Shown here piece after piece: positions 7,473-17,391 of a stretch of 17,426 bases of DNA. The position numbers were made by a program, and so were the translations under genes. Every line of letters starts with the position of its first letter. Positions within the stretch are counted from its first letter, which is position 1. The DNA is from Theodoxus fluviatilis (lineage: Eukaryota > Mollusca > Gastropoda > Cycloneritida > Neritidae). The notes below the pieces were generated by a model. That model searched no databases. It saw only the letters and a list, made by a program, of their open reading frames with translations, and had not been told where the DNA came from. The stretch is from the NCBI GenBank assembly GCA_034096865.1, contig JAWQFJ010020591.1, positions 1 to 17,426 of the forward strand, written 5' to 3'.

Positions 7473-7819
7473 CATTCTGCAGTTTGCAATGAATGCGCAA
7501 TAGACTTGATCCTTCGCATTACGCCGGATGCTTTTTCTCTCCACTTTTAAACTGAAATCAGTCAGATGTCAAAACTTGTTTCCATTTCAACACAAACATT
7601 TTATTTTATCGAATAAACGCTTGCGTATTGCCCCAACAAGAGTAAGTTATGAGGTTTGTGCGAAATAGTCCTAGAACTACTTTAACGGTGTACGTCAGGG
7701 AGCAGAGGGCTATCCCACAAGCCTCTCGTGTGACCTCCTCGTGCATATTCCGGACGGAATCCTGTCATCACGTGCTAGAGACTTTTGCCGGCAGGCGAAG
7801 TCTCTAGTGGACTAGAATG
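7473..7819 (-). mobile_element. Element F, copy F2 (347 bp, inverted relative to F1)
   Basis: The reverse complement begins CATTCTAGTCCACTAGAGAC at 7819 and ends CAAACTGCAGAATG at 7473, parallel to F1 along its length apart from an internal shortage of about 70 bp. Long shared blocks include CGTTAAAGTAGTTCTA and TGTTTGTGTTGAAATGGAAA. Adjacent 9-mers GACATTAAA and GACAGTGGG share only the first four bases, so a duplication is not evident. Together F1 and F2 form a large imperfect inverted repeat around a ~295-bp spacer. Confidence 0.8.
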
Positions 7820-7950
7820 GACAGTGGGATGCCCTAAGCAGCGCATGACATTTGGAAAACAGTTTACTGTGACATCAGGTACATAATTATCCATTAGAGT
7901 GACATCAAAAACGGACGTCAGCCCACGACGCATGGTGGCGTAATCGTGTC
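7820..7950. other. Array-flanking sequence with decayed monomers
   Basis: GTGACATCAGGTACATAATT, GTGACATCAAAAACGGACGT and GGCGTAATCGTGTCAG look like old relatives of the 24-bp monomer leading into the 46-bp array. No gene is seen. Confidence 0.45.
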
Positions 7951-10900
7951 AGTGTAGACCTACGCCAGCAGTGTTGCCTACTGTGGAGACAGCAGTAGTG
8001 TAGACCTACACCAGCAGTATTGCCTACTGTGGAGACAGCAGTAGTGTGGACCTACACCAGCAGTGTTGCCTACTGTGGAGACAGCAGTAGTGTAGACCTA
8101 CACCAGCAGTATTGCCTACTGTGGAGACAGCAGTAGTGTAGACCTACACCAGCAGTATTGCCTACTGTGGAGACAGCAGTAGTGCAGACCTACACCAGCA
8201 GTGTTGCCTACTGTGGAGACAGCAGTAGTGTAGACCTACACCAGCAGTATTGCCTACTGTGGAGACAGCAGTAGTGTAGACCTACACCAGCAGTATTGCC
8301 TACTGTGGAGACATCAGTAGTGTAGACCTACACCAGCAGTATTGCCTACTGTGGAGACAGCAGTAGTGTAGACCTACACCAGCAGTATTGCATACTGTGG
8401 AGACAGCAGTAGTGTGGACCTACACCAGCAGTGTTGCCTACTGTGGAGACAGCAGTAGTGTGGACCTACACCAGCAGTATTGCCTACTGTGGAGACAGCA
8501 GTAGTGTGGACCTACACCAACAGTGTTGCCTACTGTGGAGACAGCAGTAGTGTAGACCTACACCAGCAGTATTGCCTACTGTGGAGACAGCAGTAGTGTA
8601 GACCTACACCAGCAGTCTTGCCTACTGTGGAGACAGCAGTAGTGTGGACCTACACCAGCAGTATTGCCTACTGTGGAGACAGCAGTAGTGTAGACCTACA
8701 CCAGCAGTATTGCCTACTGTGGAGTCAGCAGTAGTGTGGACCTACACCAGCAGTGATGCCTACTGTGGAGACAGCAGTAGTGTAGACCTACTCCAGCAGT
8801 ATTGCCTACTGTGGAGACAGCAGTAGTGTGGACCTACACCAGCAGTATTGCCTACTGTGGAGTCAGCAGTAGTGTGGACCTACACCAGCAGTATTGCCTA
8901 CTGTGGAGACAGCAGTAGTGTAGACCTACATCAGCAGTTTTACCTACTGTGGAGACAGCAGTAGTGTAGACCTACACCAGCAGTCTTGCCTACTGTGGAG
9001 ACAGCAGTAGTGTAGACCTACACCAGCAGTATTGCCTACTGTGGAGACAGCAGTAGTGTAGACCTACACCAGCAGTATTGCCTACTGTGGAGACAGCAGT
9101 AGTGTGGACCTACACCAGCAGTATTGCCTACTGTGGAGACAGCAGTAGTGTGGACCTACACCAGCAGTATTGCCTACTGTGGAGACAGCAGTAGTGTAGA
9201 CCTACACCAGCAGTATTGCCTACTGTGGAGACAGCAGTAGTGTAGACCTACACCAGCAGTATTGCCTACTGTGGAGACAGCAGTAGTGTAGACCTACACC
9301 AGCAGTATTGCCTACTGTGGAGACAGCAGTAGTGTAGACCTACACCAGCAGTATTGCCTACTGTGGAGACAGCAGTAGTGTAGACCTACACCAGCAGTAT
9401 TGCCTACTGTGGAGACAGCAGTAGTGTAGACCTACACCAGCAGTATTGCCTACTGTGGAGACAGCAGTAGTGTGGACCTACACCAGCAGTATTGCCTACT
9501 GTGGAGACAGCAGTAGTGTAGACCTACACCAGCAGTATTGCCTACTGTGGAGACAGCAGTAGTGTGGACCTACACCAGCAGTGTTGCCTACTGTGGAGAC
9601 AGCAGTAGTGTAGACCTACACCAGCAGTATTGCCTACTGTGGAGACAGCAGTAGTGTAGACCTACACCAGCAGTATTGCCTACTGTGGAGACAGCAGTAG
9701 TGTGGACCTACACCAGCAGTATTGCCTACTGTGGAGACAGCAGTAGTGTAGACCTACACCAGCAGTATTGCCTACTGTGGAGACAGCAGTAGTGTGGACC
9801 TACACCAGCAGTATTGCCTACTGTGGAGACAGCAGTAGTGTAGACCTACACCAGCAGTATTGCCTACTGTGGAGACAGCAGTAGTGTGGACCTACACCAG
9901 CAGTATTGCCTACTGTGGAGACAGCAGTAGTGTAGACCTACACCAGCAGTATTGCCTACTGTGGAGACAGCAGTAGTGTAGACCTACACCAGCAGTATTG
10001 CCTACTGTGGAGACAGCAGTAGTGTAGACCTACACCAGCAGTATTGCCTACTGTGGAGACAGCAGTAGTGTAGACCTACACCAGCAGTATTGCCTACTGT
10101 GGAGACAGCAGTAGTGTGGACCTACACCAGCAGTATTGCCTACTGTGGAGACAGCAGTAGTGTAGACCTACACCAGCAGTATTGCCTACTGTGGAGACAG
10201 CAGTAGTGTAGACCTACACCAGCAGTATTGCCTACTGTGGAGACAGCAGTAGTGTAGACCTACACCAGCAGTATTGCCTACTGTGGAGACAGCAGTAGTG
10301 TAGACCTACACCAGCAGTATTGCCTACTGTGGAGACAGCAGTAGTGTAGACCTACACCAGCAGTATTGCCTACTGTGGAGACAGCAGTAGTGTAGACCTA
10401 CACCAGCAGTATTGCCTACTGTGGAGACAGCAGTAGTGTAGACCTACACCAGCAGTATTGCCTACTGTGGAGACAGCAGTAGTGTGGACCTACACCAGCA
10501 GTATTGCCTACTGTGGAGACAGCAGTAGTGTGGACCTACACCAGCAGTATTGCCTACTGTGGAGACAGCAGTAGTGTGGACCTACACCAGCAGTATTGCC
10601 TACTGTGGAGACAGCAGTAGTGTAGACCTACACCAGCAGTATTGCCTACTGTGGAGACAGCAGTAGTGTAGACCTACACCAGCAGTATTGCCTACTGTGG
10701 AGACAGCAGTAGTGTGGACCTACACCAGCAGTATTGCCTACTGTGGAGACAGCAGTAGTGTAGACCTACACCAGCAGTATTGCCTACTGTGGAGACAGCA
10801 GTAGTGTGGACCTACACCAGCAGTATTGCCTACTGTGGAGACAGCAGTAGTGTAGACCTACACCAGCAGTATTGCCTACTGTGGAGACAGCAGTAGTGTG

Positions 10901-12423
10901 GACCTACACCAGCAGTATTGCCTACTGTGGAGACAGCAGTAGTGTAGACCTACACCAGCAGTATTGCCTACTGTGGAGACAGCAGTAGTGTAGACCTACA
11001 CCAGCAGTATTGCCTACTGTGGAGACAGCAGTAGTGTAGACCTACACCAGCAGTATTGCCTACTGTGGAGACAGCAGTAGTGTAGACCTACACCAGCAGT
11101 ATTGCCTACTGTGGAGACAGCAGTAGTGTGGACCTACACCAGCAGTATTGCCTACTGTGGAGACAGCAGTAGTGTGGACCTACACCAGCAGTATTGCCTA
11201 CTGTGGAGACAGCAGTAGTGTAGACCTACACCAGCAGTATTGCCTACTGTGGAGACAGCAGTAGTGTAGACCTACACCAGCAGTGTTGCCTACTGTGGAG
11301 ACAGCAGTAGTGTAGACCTACACCAGCAGTATTGCCTACTGTGGAGACAGCAGTAGTGTAGACCTACACCAGCAGTATTGCCTACTGTGGAGACAGCAGT
11401 AGTGTAGACCTACACCAGCAGTATTGCCTACTGTGGAGACAGCAGTAGTGTAGACCTACACCAGCAGTATTGCCTACTGTGGAGACAGCAGTAGTGTGGA
11501 CCTACACCAGCAGTATTGCCTACTGTGGAGACAGCAGTAGTGTGGACCTACACCAGCAGTATTGCCTACTGTGGAGACAGCAGTAGTGTAGACCTACACC
11601 AGCAGTATTGCCTACTGTGGAGACAGCAGTAGTGTAGACCTACACCAGCAGTATTGCCTACTGTGGAGACAGCAGTAGTGTAGACCTACACCAGCAGTAT
11701 TGCCTACTGTGGAGACAGCAGTAGTGTAGACCTACACCAGCAGTATTGCCTACTGTGGAGACAGCAGTAGTGTGGACCTACACCAGCAGTATTGCCTACT
11801 GTGGAGACAGCAGTAGTGTGGACCTACACCAGCAGTATTGCCTACTGTGGAGACAGCAGTAGTGTGGACCTACACCAGCAGTGTTGCCTACTGTGGAGAC
11901 AGCAGTAGTGTAGACCTACACCAGCAGTGTTGCCTACTGTGGAGACAGCAGTAGTGTAGACCTACACCAGCAGTATTGCCTACTGTGGAGACAGCAGTAG
12001 TGTAGACCTACACCAGCAGTATTGCCTACTGTGGAGACAGCAGTAGTGTAGACCTACACCAGCAGTATTGCCTACTGTGGAGACAGCAGTAGTGTAGACC
12101 TACACCAGCAGTATTGCATACTGTGGAGACAGCAGTAGTGTGGACCTACACCAGCAGTATTGCCTACTGTGGAGACAGCAGTAGTGTAGACCTACACCAG
12201 CAGTATTGCCTACTGTGGAGACAGCAGTAGTGTAGACCTACACCAGCAGTGTTGCCTACTGTGGAGACAGCAGGCAAGTACATGTCAGTGTAGACCTACA
12301 CCAGCAGTGTTGCCTACTGTGGAGACAGCAGTAGTGTAGACCTACACCAGCAGTATTGCATACTGTGGAGACAGCAGAAGTGTGGACCTACACCAGCAGT
12401 GTTGCCTACTGTGGAGACAGCAG
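7951..12423 (+). repeat. 46-bp minisatellite, about 97 tandem copies (4.47 kb)
   Basis: The unit reads GTAGTGTAGACCTACACC, then AGCAGTATTGCCTACTGT, then GGAGACAGCA. The period is 46 bp (for example TGTAGACC at 9241 and 9287). The main variants are TGTAGACC or TGTGGACC, and AGTATTGCC or AGTGTTGCC. Units between about 9000 and 11900 are nearly identical; those at 7950-8950 and after 12100 hold more private changes (GAGTCAGC, CATACTG, CAGTCTTG, CATCAGTTTTACC). One unit near 12272 is 12 bp longer (CAGGCAAGTACATGT). 46 is not a multiple of 3 and TAG occurs in every unit, so it is noncoding. It lies in the intron between the Walker A and Q-loop exons. Confidence 0.97.
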
Positions 12424-12560
12424 CCAATTACATGATGACGTCTACACAACAGCACAAGTAGGTCGGTAGGGCAGTACATAGTTACGTCAACAGTGCAATG
12501 CACGATTACGCCAGCAATACACTGCAAAATGACGTCGGCAACTTCTGCCAACCAAAGAAA
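12424..12560. repeat. Degenerate 24-bp monomers at the right end of the array
   Basis: ACGTCAACAGTGCAATGCAC (about 12484), ACGCCAGCAATACACTGC and ACGTCGGCAAC follow at exactly 24-bp steps. CAGTGCAATGCACG and CAATACACTGCAAAA occupy equivalent places. This is the clearest surviving view of the monomer from which the 46-bp unit seems to derive. Confidence 0.6.
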
Positions 12561-12699
12561 TTGGTCGTTAATGTGTTCTCATAGTTGTCTCGATCGAATT
12601 AATTCCCTATCATTTGCTTTTCTAACAACAGATCGACTTCTTATGTTGAGCATTAATATATATAAATACATGAACTGGCACACAAAAAACGACGGTCAT
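12561..12699. other. Intronic stretch, nothing recognised
   Basis: This is AT-rich sequence with no supported feature. Confidence 0.5.
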
Positions 12700-12882
12700 T
12701 ATTACAAACACACGTACACACACATGCACGTACACACACACACCCCCACACCCACACACACACACTTAAATGAGCGTATAAACATACACCTGCACCCCCA
12801 TATTGGCACACACACACACACATACATTACACGCACACACATTATATACACACACACATTACACGCACACACACACACACGA
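12700..12882 (+). repeat. (CA)n microsatellite cluster
   Basis: Interrupted CA runs, ACACACGTACACACACATGC and similar, continue up to the Walker A exon donor. Open frames rich in Thr/His or Cys/Val across it are artefacts. Confidence 0.9.
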
Positions 12883-12897
12883 AGCTTCCCTACCCAC

Positions 12898-13092
12898 CCA
12901 GTAGAACCAGTACTTGACGTCGTGGTTCTTGACAGCAACAAGGCCTCGTGTACGTTTAAGATCCCCTGCGATCATCCGGAGCACTGTGCTCTTGCCTGAC
13001 CCATGGCCGCCCACCAGGCCCAGGCAGTCTCCAGGGGCAACGGAGAGCGTGATGTTGTTGACGGCGACATTTTGGCGAAACAAGCCGAACGC
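12898..13092 (-). CDS. ABCA-type transporter exon: start of NBD with Walker A
   Basis: This is a 65-codon exon. It reads AFGLFRQNVAVNNITLSV, APGDCLGLVGGHGSGKST, VLRMIAGDLKRTRGLVAV, then KNHDVKYWFYW. Walker A (GGHGSGKST, residues 28-36) binds ATP phosphates. F2 sits where the aromatic A-loop residue stacks on adenine. Acceptor CTTCTGGCAG lies at 13093-13102 after a T-rich tract. Donor GTGGGT follows TGG (phase 0), with GTAGGG four bases on as an alternative. Joined to the preceding exon it reads GVTK-AFG, the ABCA G(L/V)TK-x-(Y/F)G strand. Joined to the next it reads KYWFYW-IRSLLGYCP. The Walker A loop is GHGSGKS where ABCA members usually have GxNGAGKS/T. The reading frame is intact. Confidence 0.9.
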
Positions 13093-13199
13093 CTGCCAGA
13101 AGTAAACAGTTTTTTAAAAAAGTCAAAGTGTCGTTTTAAAATAGTGGCATCACTAATGTCTGGGTTTCAAAACGCTTTGCACTTTCTCCCCTGATCCCT
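13093..13199. other. Intron sequence next to the Walker A exon
   Basis: This is the acceptor region of the intron on the minus strand. A T-rich tract on the minus strand precedes the CAG acceptor. Nothing else is recognised. Confidence 0.5.
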
Positions 13200-13535
13200 G
13201 AACTGCTTGATCATTCCTTCATTTGCGCCTCATTGCAAGCACGTTGACAGACAAGTACAAGATAAAGTCAGGTTCCACACCAATTCCACTCCCTGGAGAG
13301 GATTCCAATCCGATGATAGCTTATGGCCGCGTACAAGGATTAATGGCACTACAGTGTGCCATAGCTGTCCTCATGGACACCAGGTTTTGTCGCTGGGTAG
13401 GGAGAAACAAAGCGAGTTAAGCTGCTTGCTCACGGACGCAACTCCGGGAACCGCGTAGCTTCGAACGCTGCGCCCTCTAGCTGCAAGCTACAGCAGGTCA
13501 AGCGCGCTGACCACTCGGACAGAGTTGCGCAGGAG
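13200..13535 (-). mobile_element. tRNA-derived SINE-like element
   Basis: On the minus strand GTCCGAGTGGTCAGCGCGC contains an A-box-like TGGTCAGCGCGC (13513-13502). GCGTTCGAAGC is a B-box-like element (13468-13458), about 34 bp further on. The arrangement resembles a Ser/Leu-type tRNA head with a CCGAGTGGT D-arm. A non-tRNA body of about 250 bp follows; its 3' limit is a guess. Such SINEs are transcribed by RNA polymerase III from these boxes. It does not fold as a proper tRNA in this reading and is not called as a tRNA gene. Confidence 0.5.
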
Positions 13536-13561
13536 CGGTACACATGAAAAAGCCTTGGCAT

Positions 13562-13735
13562 AATGCTTCCCACTGCAGCAACCACCGCCACTGTGCTGCT
13601 AGCACTGCTATTGCTGCTCGTGGTGGCAGACGCTATGCTGCTGTTGCTGCTGTGTTTGCTGGTGTTTTAATTGTTGTGGTTACTGCTGCTGCTGCTGCTC
13701 CTGCTGATGTTGTTGCTGTTGCTGCTTGAAGCGAT
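13562..13735 (+). repeat. Degenerate GCT/TGC triplet repeat
   Basis: CTGCTGTTGCTGCTG-type runs are interrupted by single-base changes. They lead into the GAT repeats. Confidence 0.8.
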
Positions 13736-13810
13736 GGTGGTAATGCTGCCACTGCCGCCGCAGTTGACTTTGCTGAAGACGACAGCGGCGCCGACATCGA
13801 TGACAGCACT

Positions 13811-13962
<152 letters not shown>

Positions 13963-14150
13963 CAACGACGACGAAGACTACATCGAAGGCGACGAGGACG
14001 ATGAGTATAATTATGATGACGGTGGCTGCGAAGACGATGACGACGAAGACGACAACGATGACGACGATGACGATGATGATTATTGTGATGACGGTGGCGA
14101 CGACGATAACGACGACGGTTATAATGCCGACTGCGACGACAACGACGACA
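13963..14150 (+). repeat. Decayed GAC/GAT/GAA triplet region
   Basis: GACGACGAAGAC, GATGACGACGAAGACGAC and similar show an old GAY repeat with many substitutions. No gene is supported. Confidence 0.75.
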
Positions 14151-15403
14151 TAGGTGGTGTGGTGGTGGTGGTGGTGGTGGTGGTGGTGGTTGTGGTGGTG
14201 GTGGTGGTGGTTGTGGTGGTGGTGGTGGTGGTGGTGGTGGTGGTGGTGGTTGTGGTGGTGGTGGTGGTGGTGGTGGTGGTGGTGGTGGTGGTGGTGGTGG
14301 TGGTGTGGTGGTGGTGGTGGTGGTTGTGGTGGTGGTGGTGGTGGTGGTGGTGATGATGATGATGACGATGATGGTGGTGGTGGTGGCGGTGGTGGTGGTG
14401 GTGGTGGTGGTTGTGGTGGTGGTGGTGGTGGTGGTGATGATGATGATGACGATGATGATGGTGGTGGTGGTAGTGGTGGTGGTGGTGGTGGTGGTGGTGG
14501 TGGTGGTGGCTGTGGTGCCGTGGTGGTGGTGGTGATGATGATGATGATGATGGTGGTGGTAGTGGTGGCGGTGGCGATGGTGGTGGTGGTGGTGGTGGTA
14601 TTGGTGGTGGTGGTGGTGGTGGTGGTGGTGGTGGGTTGGTATTGGTGGTGGTGGTGGTGGTGATGGTGGTGGTGGTGGTGGTGGTGGTGGTGGTGGTGGT
14701 GGTTGTGGTGGTGGTGGTGGTTGAGTTGGTATTGGTGGTGGTGGTGATGGTGGTGATGGCAGTGGTGGTGGTGGTGGTGGTGGTGGTGGTGGTGGAGATG
14801 GTATTGGTGGTGGTGGTGGTGGTGGTGGTGGCGGTGGTGGTGGAGTTGGTATTGGTGGTGGTGGTGGTGGTGGTGGTGGTGGTGGTGGTGGTGGTTTTGG
14901 TGGTGGTGGTGGTGGTGGTGGTGGTGGTGGTGGTGGTGGTGGTAGTGGTGGTGGTGGTGGTGGTGGTGGTTGTGGTATTGGTGGTGGTGGTGGTGGTGAT
15001 GGTGGTGATGGCAGTGGTGGTGGTGGTGGTGGTGGTTGTGGTGGTGGTGGAGATGGTATTGGTGGTGGTGGTGGTGGTGGTGGCGGTGGTGGTGGTGTTG
15101 GTATTGGTGGTGGTGGTGGTGGTGGTGGTGGTTTTGATGGTGGTGGTGGTGATGGTGGTGGTGGTGGTGGTGGTGGTAGTGGTGGTGGTGGTGGTGGTGG
15201 TGGTGGTGGTGGAGTTGGTATTGGTGGTGGTGGTGGTGGTGGTGGTGATGGTGGTGGTGGTGGTGATGGTGGTGGAGTTGGTATTGGTGGTGGTGGTGGT
15301 GGTGGTGGTGGTGTGGTGGTGGTGGTGGTGGTGGTGATGGTGGTGGAGTTGGTATTGGTGGTGGTGGTGGTGGTGGTGGTAGTGGTGGTGGTGGTGGTGG
15401 TGG
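14151..15403 (+). repeat. (GGT)n array, ~1.25 kb, with higher-order structure
   Basis: GGT dominates, with interspersed GAT, GTT, AGT, TGT, GCG and ATT triplets. Landmarks recur in the same order: GATGGCAGT at 14755 and 15007, GAGATGGTATT at 14795 and 15050, and GGTTTTG at about 14893 and 15130. This indicates an internal ~250-bp duplication, with spacings of 252, 255 and 237 bp. Long His/Pro/Thr (minus) and Val/Trp/Gly (plus) open frames of 160-607 codons are products of the repeat. Confidence 0.95.
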
Positions 15404-15405
15404 TA

Positions 15406-15484
<79 letters not shown>
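15404..15484 (+). repeat. (GAT)n terminal block, about 27 units
   Basis: This is an uninterrupted GAT run closing the triplet domain. It mirrors the GAT block at 13811-13962 on the other side of the GGT array. Confidence 0.95.
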
Positions 15485-15485
<1 letters not shown>

Positions 15486-15718
15486 CTCACTCAACAATAT
15501 GTACTGTCAGCACAACACGTTAATATTTGTGGCTGTTGAAATAGGATGATTTTTCTTTCACCTTTGCAACGTTAAATGTGCACCTCGTCTTGCAAGATAG
15601 AATGTCCTACACGTCGGATGTCAGATTCAGACTATGCGAGAGCGGTTGCCTCACTTGCCAGCAGACTATGACACACAACAGGGTCACAGGGCCATGCTTG
15701 CCTTAACATTTCACGCAC
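15485..15718. other. Intron sequence after the linker exon
   Basis: This is the start (minus strand) of the 2.6-kb intron, beginning with GTGCGT at 15718-15713. Nothing else is recognised. Confidence 0.5.
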
Positions 15719-15996
15719 CTTGGTGACGCCTTTAAGGGCGATGTCCTCGTCTTCATCATTCAAGGAGGTGCCACTGACGTGCTCCTCTTGCACGGTCTCG
15801 TCCTTATACTCGCCCTCCATGGGGCTGGAAGGCTGGGGAGGGATGGGAACGCGCCAGATGTAATTCCAGAGAAGGGAGGGAACTCTGTACTCCACCAGCA
15901 GACTCAGACTCCAAAAGACGATGCCCTGCACCCCAAGAATCATGATGTGGGGAAACACTCCTACGTCGCGGTGGTTGCTGGTCAGGGGGTTGAAAT
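15719..15996 (-). CDS. ABCA-type transporter exon: last membrane helix and acidic linker to NBD
   Basis: This is a 278-bp exon with phase-1 entry. It reads FNPLTSNHRDVGVFPHIM, then ILGVQGIVFWSLSLLVEY, a typical last helix of an ABCA membrane domain (cf. (P)GVG...Q(G)-(V/L)-x-F-x(3)-L-x(2)-IEY). A ~45-residue polar linker follows and ends SLNDEDEDIALKGVTK. The acidic DEDED patch directly before a nucleotide-binding domain is an ABCA hallmark and suggests the second half (TMD2-NBD2). Acceptor GTCTGGGCAG lies at 15997-16006. Donor AAG|GTGCGT at 15718 is strong. Exit phase 0 fits the Walker A exon. In-frame stops lie upstream (TGA near 16018) and downstream in the intron, so the exon is well bounded. 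Confidence 0.85.
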
Positions 15997-16014
15997 CTGC
16001 CCAGACACATAAAA

Positions 16015-16165
16015 GTCACGGTGGTCGAGCCTGCCAGTAGAGTATTCAATGCAATAGAGGTAGGGTTGGATGTCCTCTGGGAACGAGAAGTTTTCGATGT
16101 TAGCAGAGGGCATGGTCTTGAAGCTTGAAAGAACACACACATCAAGGTCTCTGCAGGTCTGCCAA
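16015..16165 (-). other. Open frame upstream of the linker exon, possible frameshifted exon
   Basis: The minus strand reads TCRDLDVCVLSSFKTMPSAN, IENFSFPEDIQPYLYCIE, YSTGRLDHRDFYVSGQ, and then would need a one-base shift to continue into FNPLTSNH. A CAG acceptor candidate precedes it near 16160. It could be the extracellular loop before the last helix, with a frameshift (pseudogene or assembly error), or chance intron sequence. No splice pair separates it from the next exon with a realistic intron length. Confidence 0.25.
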
Positions 16166-16320
16166 AGTGCATAGATTCATGTTTCAAGACCTGACAACTG
16201 GTTCTGAAACGTTTTCAAATCCGGCAGAGCACGGTGTAAGGTATTCTGGCCAAATTGTCAATCAACTCCAATCGTTTTAGAATGATACCTAAGATTCCCA
16301 GTAGCGGACGGTGACTTTAC

Positions 16321-16443
16321 CTGTTGAAACACCACTTTCACCATCACCACCAACACCAGCACCGACATCAGCAAATACAGCATCAACAGCGACCACAAAG
16401 CATCCAAGACAAGCCATTTGATTTCCATTAGGTAGCGAAACAA
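16321..16443 (-). CDS. ABCA-type transporter exon: transmembrane helix
   Basis: This exon has exactly 41 codons, phase 0 at both ends. It reads LFRYLMEIKWLVLDALWS, then LLMLYLLMSVLVLVVMVKVV and FQQ. A hydrophobic helix preceded by KWLVLDALW matches the ABCA W(L)-x-(N/T)-(F)-(L/I)-WD-type helix with its following F(Q/x) end, the second helix of a membrane domain. The donor CAACAG|GTAAAG is consensus; the acceptor AATGAAG is weaker. The next helices expected in this family are not seen in the 325 bp before the following exon. Confidence 0.55.
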
Positions 16444-16542
16444 CTTCATTTAGACAACAGGTTATGCTACACTAGTCACAATAAGTTATGGGTCACTCTT
16501 GAAATTTTATGAAATTACAATTTGTTGCAATGCTAAGTGAAA

Positions 16543-17391
16543 CAAGAAGGGCAAAGCCCATACGACTCACATGCTTGACCTTGACCATTATATGACCTTG
16601 ACCTTCAGGTGACCGTCAAGGTCAAGGTCAAACAACTAAACCTACCAATGACATCATACACTAAGAAATGCTTTACACATTTTTCCTACCAAAATACATG
16701 TACCCAAGGTCAAGGTCATCCAAGGTCATGCAACACAAAGCTGTTAATTCAAGACATAGGAAGCACAATGGTGCTTATTGGCACTTTCTACCATGAGATA
16801 TAGTCACTTTTAGTGGTTCACTACCCCATTTTGGTCACATTTCATAAGGGTCAAAGTGACCTTGACCTTGACGATATGTGACCAAATGTGTCTCATGATG
16901 AAAGTATAACATGTGCCCCACATAATTAATAAGTTTGAAACAGTTATCTTCCATAGTTCAGGGTCAGGGTTACTTCAAAATATGTATACAATCCAACTTT
17001 GAAGAGCTCCTGTGACCTTGACCTTGAAGCAAGGTCAACCAAACTGGTATCAAAAGATAGGGATTACTTTGCCCTATATACCATATATAGGTCAGGTATC
17101 CAATCTCAAAAACTTCAGAGAAAATTGAGAAAATGTGAAAAATGGCTGTTTTTCAGACAACAGTTATGGCCTCCTGCGACCTTGATCTTGAAGCAAGGTT
17201 AAGTCACTATGTATGTTTTTTGAGGCCTTGTCATCATACACCATCATGCCACATTTGGTATTGATAGTCTTAATAGTCTCCGAAAAAAATCCAACGTTAA
17301 AGTTTTCGGACGCCCGGACGCCCGGACCGGACGCCCGGACGGACGAAACGGGTGAGTACATAGACTCACTTTTGCTTCGCATGTGAGTCAA
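16543..17391 (+). mobile_element. TE-N element, copy C (complete, ~849 bp)
   Basis: It has the same ends as copy B: CAAGAAGGGCAAAGCCCATA at the start and GCATGTGAGTCAA at the end. It differs by small indels, including loss of the GTGACCTTG word after ACATGT near 16698 and a longer CGGACGCCC block near 17307-17345. It lies upstream of the transmembrane exon of the ABCA gene, in the same intron or 5' region. Confidence 0.85.

Noticed and set aside
6762..7819. A single foldback transposon with ~350-bp inverted ends
   Set aside because: The 9-bp duplication around F1 alone, two empty sites, and R1 sequence in the spacer show that F1 is an independent insertion.
7951..12423. CRISPR array
   Set aside because: Units are directly adjacent and nearly identical along all 46 bp, with no unique spacers, in a eukaryotic intron.
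12702..12999. 168-codon plus-strand and 79-codon minus-strand frames across the CA repeats
   Set aside because: They are mostly CA-repeat translation, and the plus-strand frame is the antisense of the Walker A exon.
13458..13513. Genuine tRNA gene
   Set aside because: Only A- and B-box-like words and part of a D-arm are seen; no acceptor stem pairing or clear anticodon arm was found.
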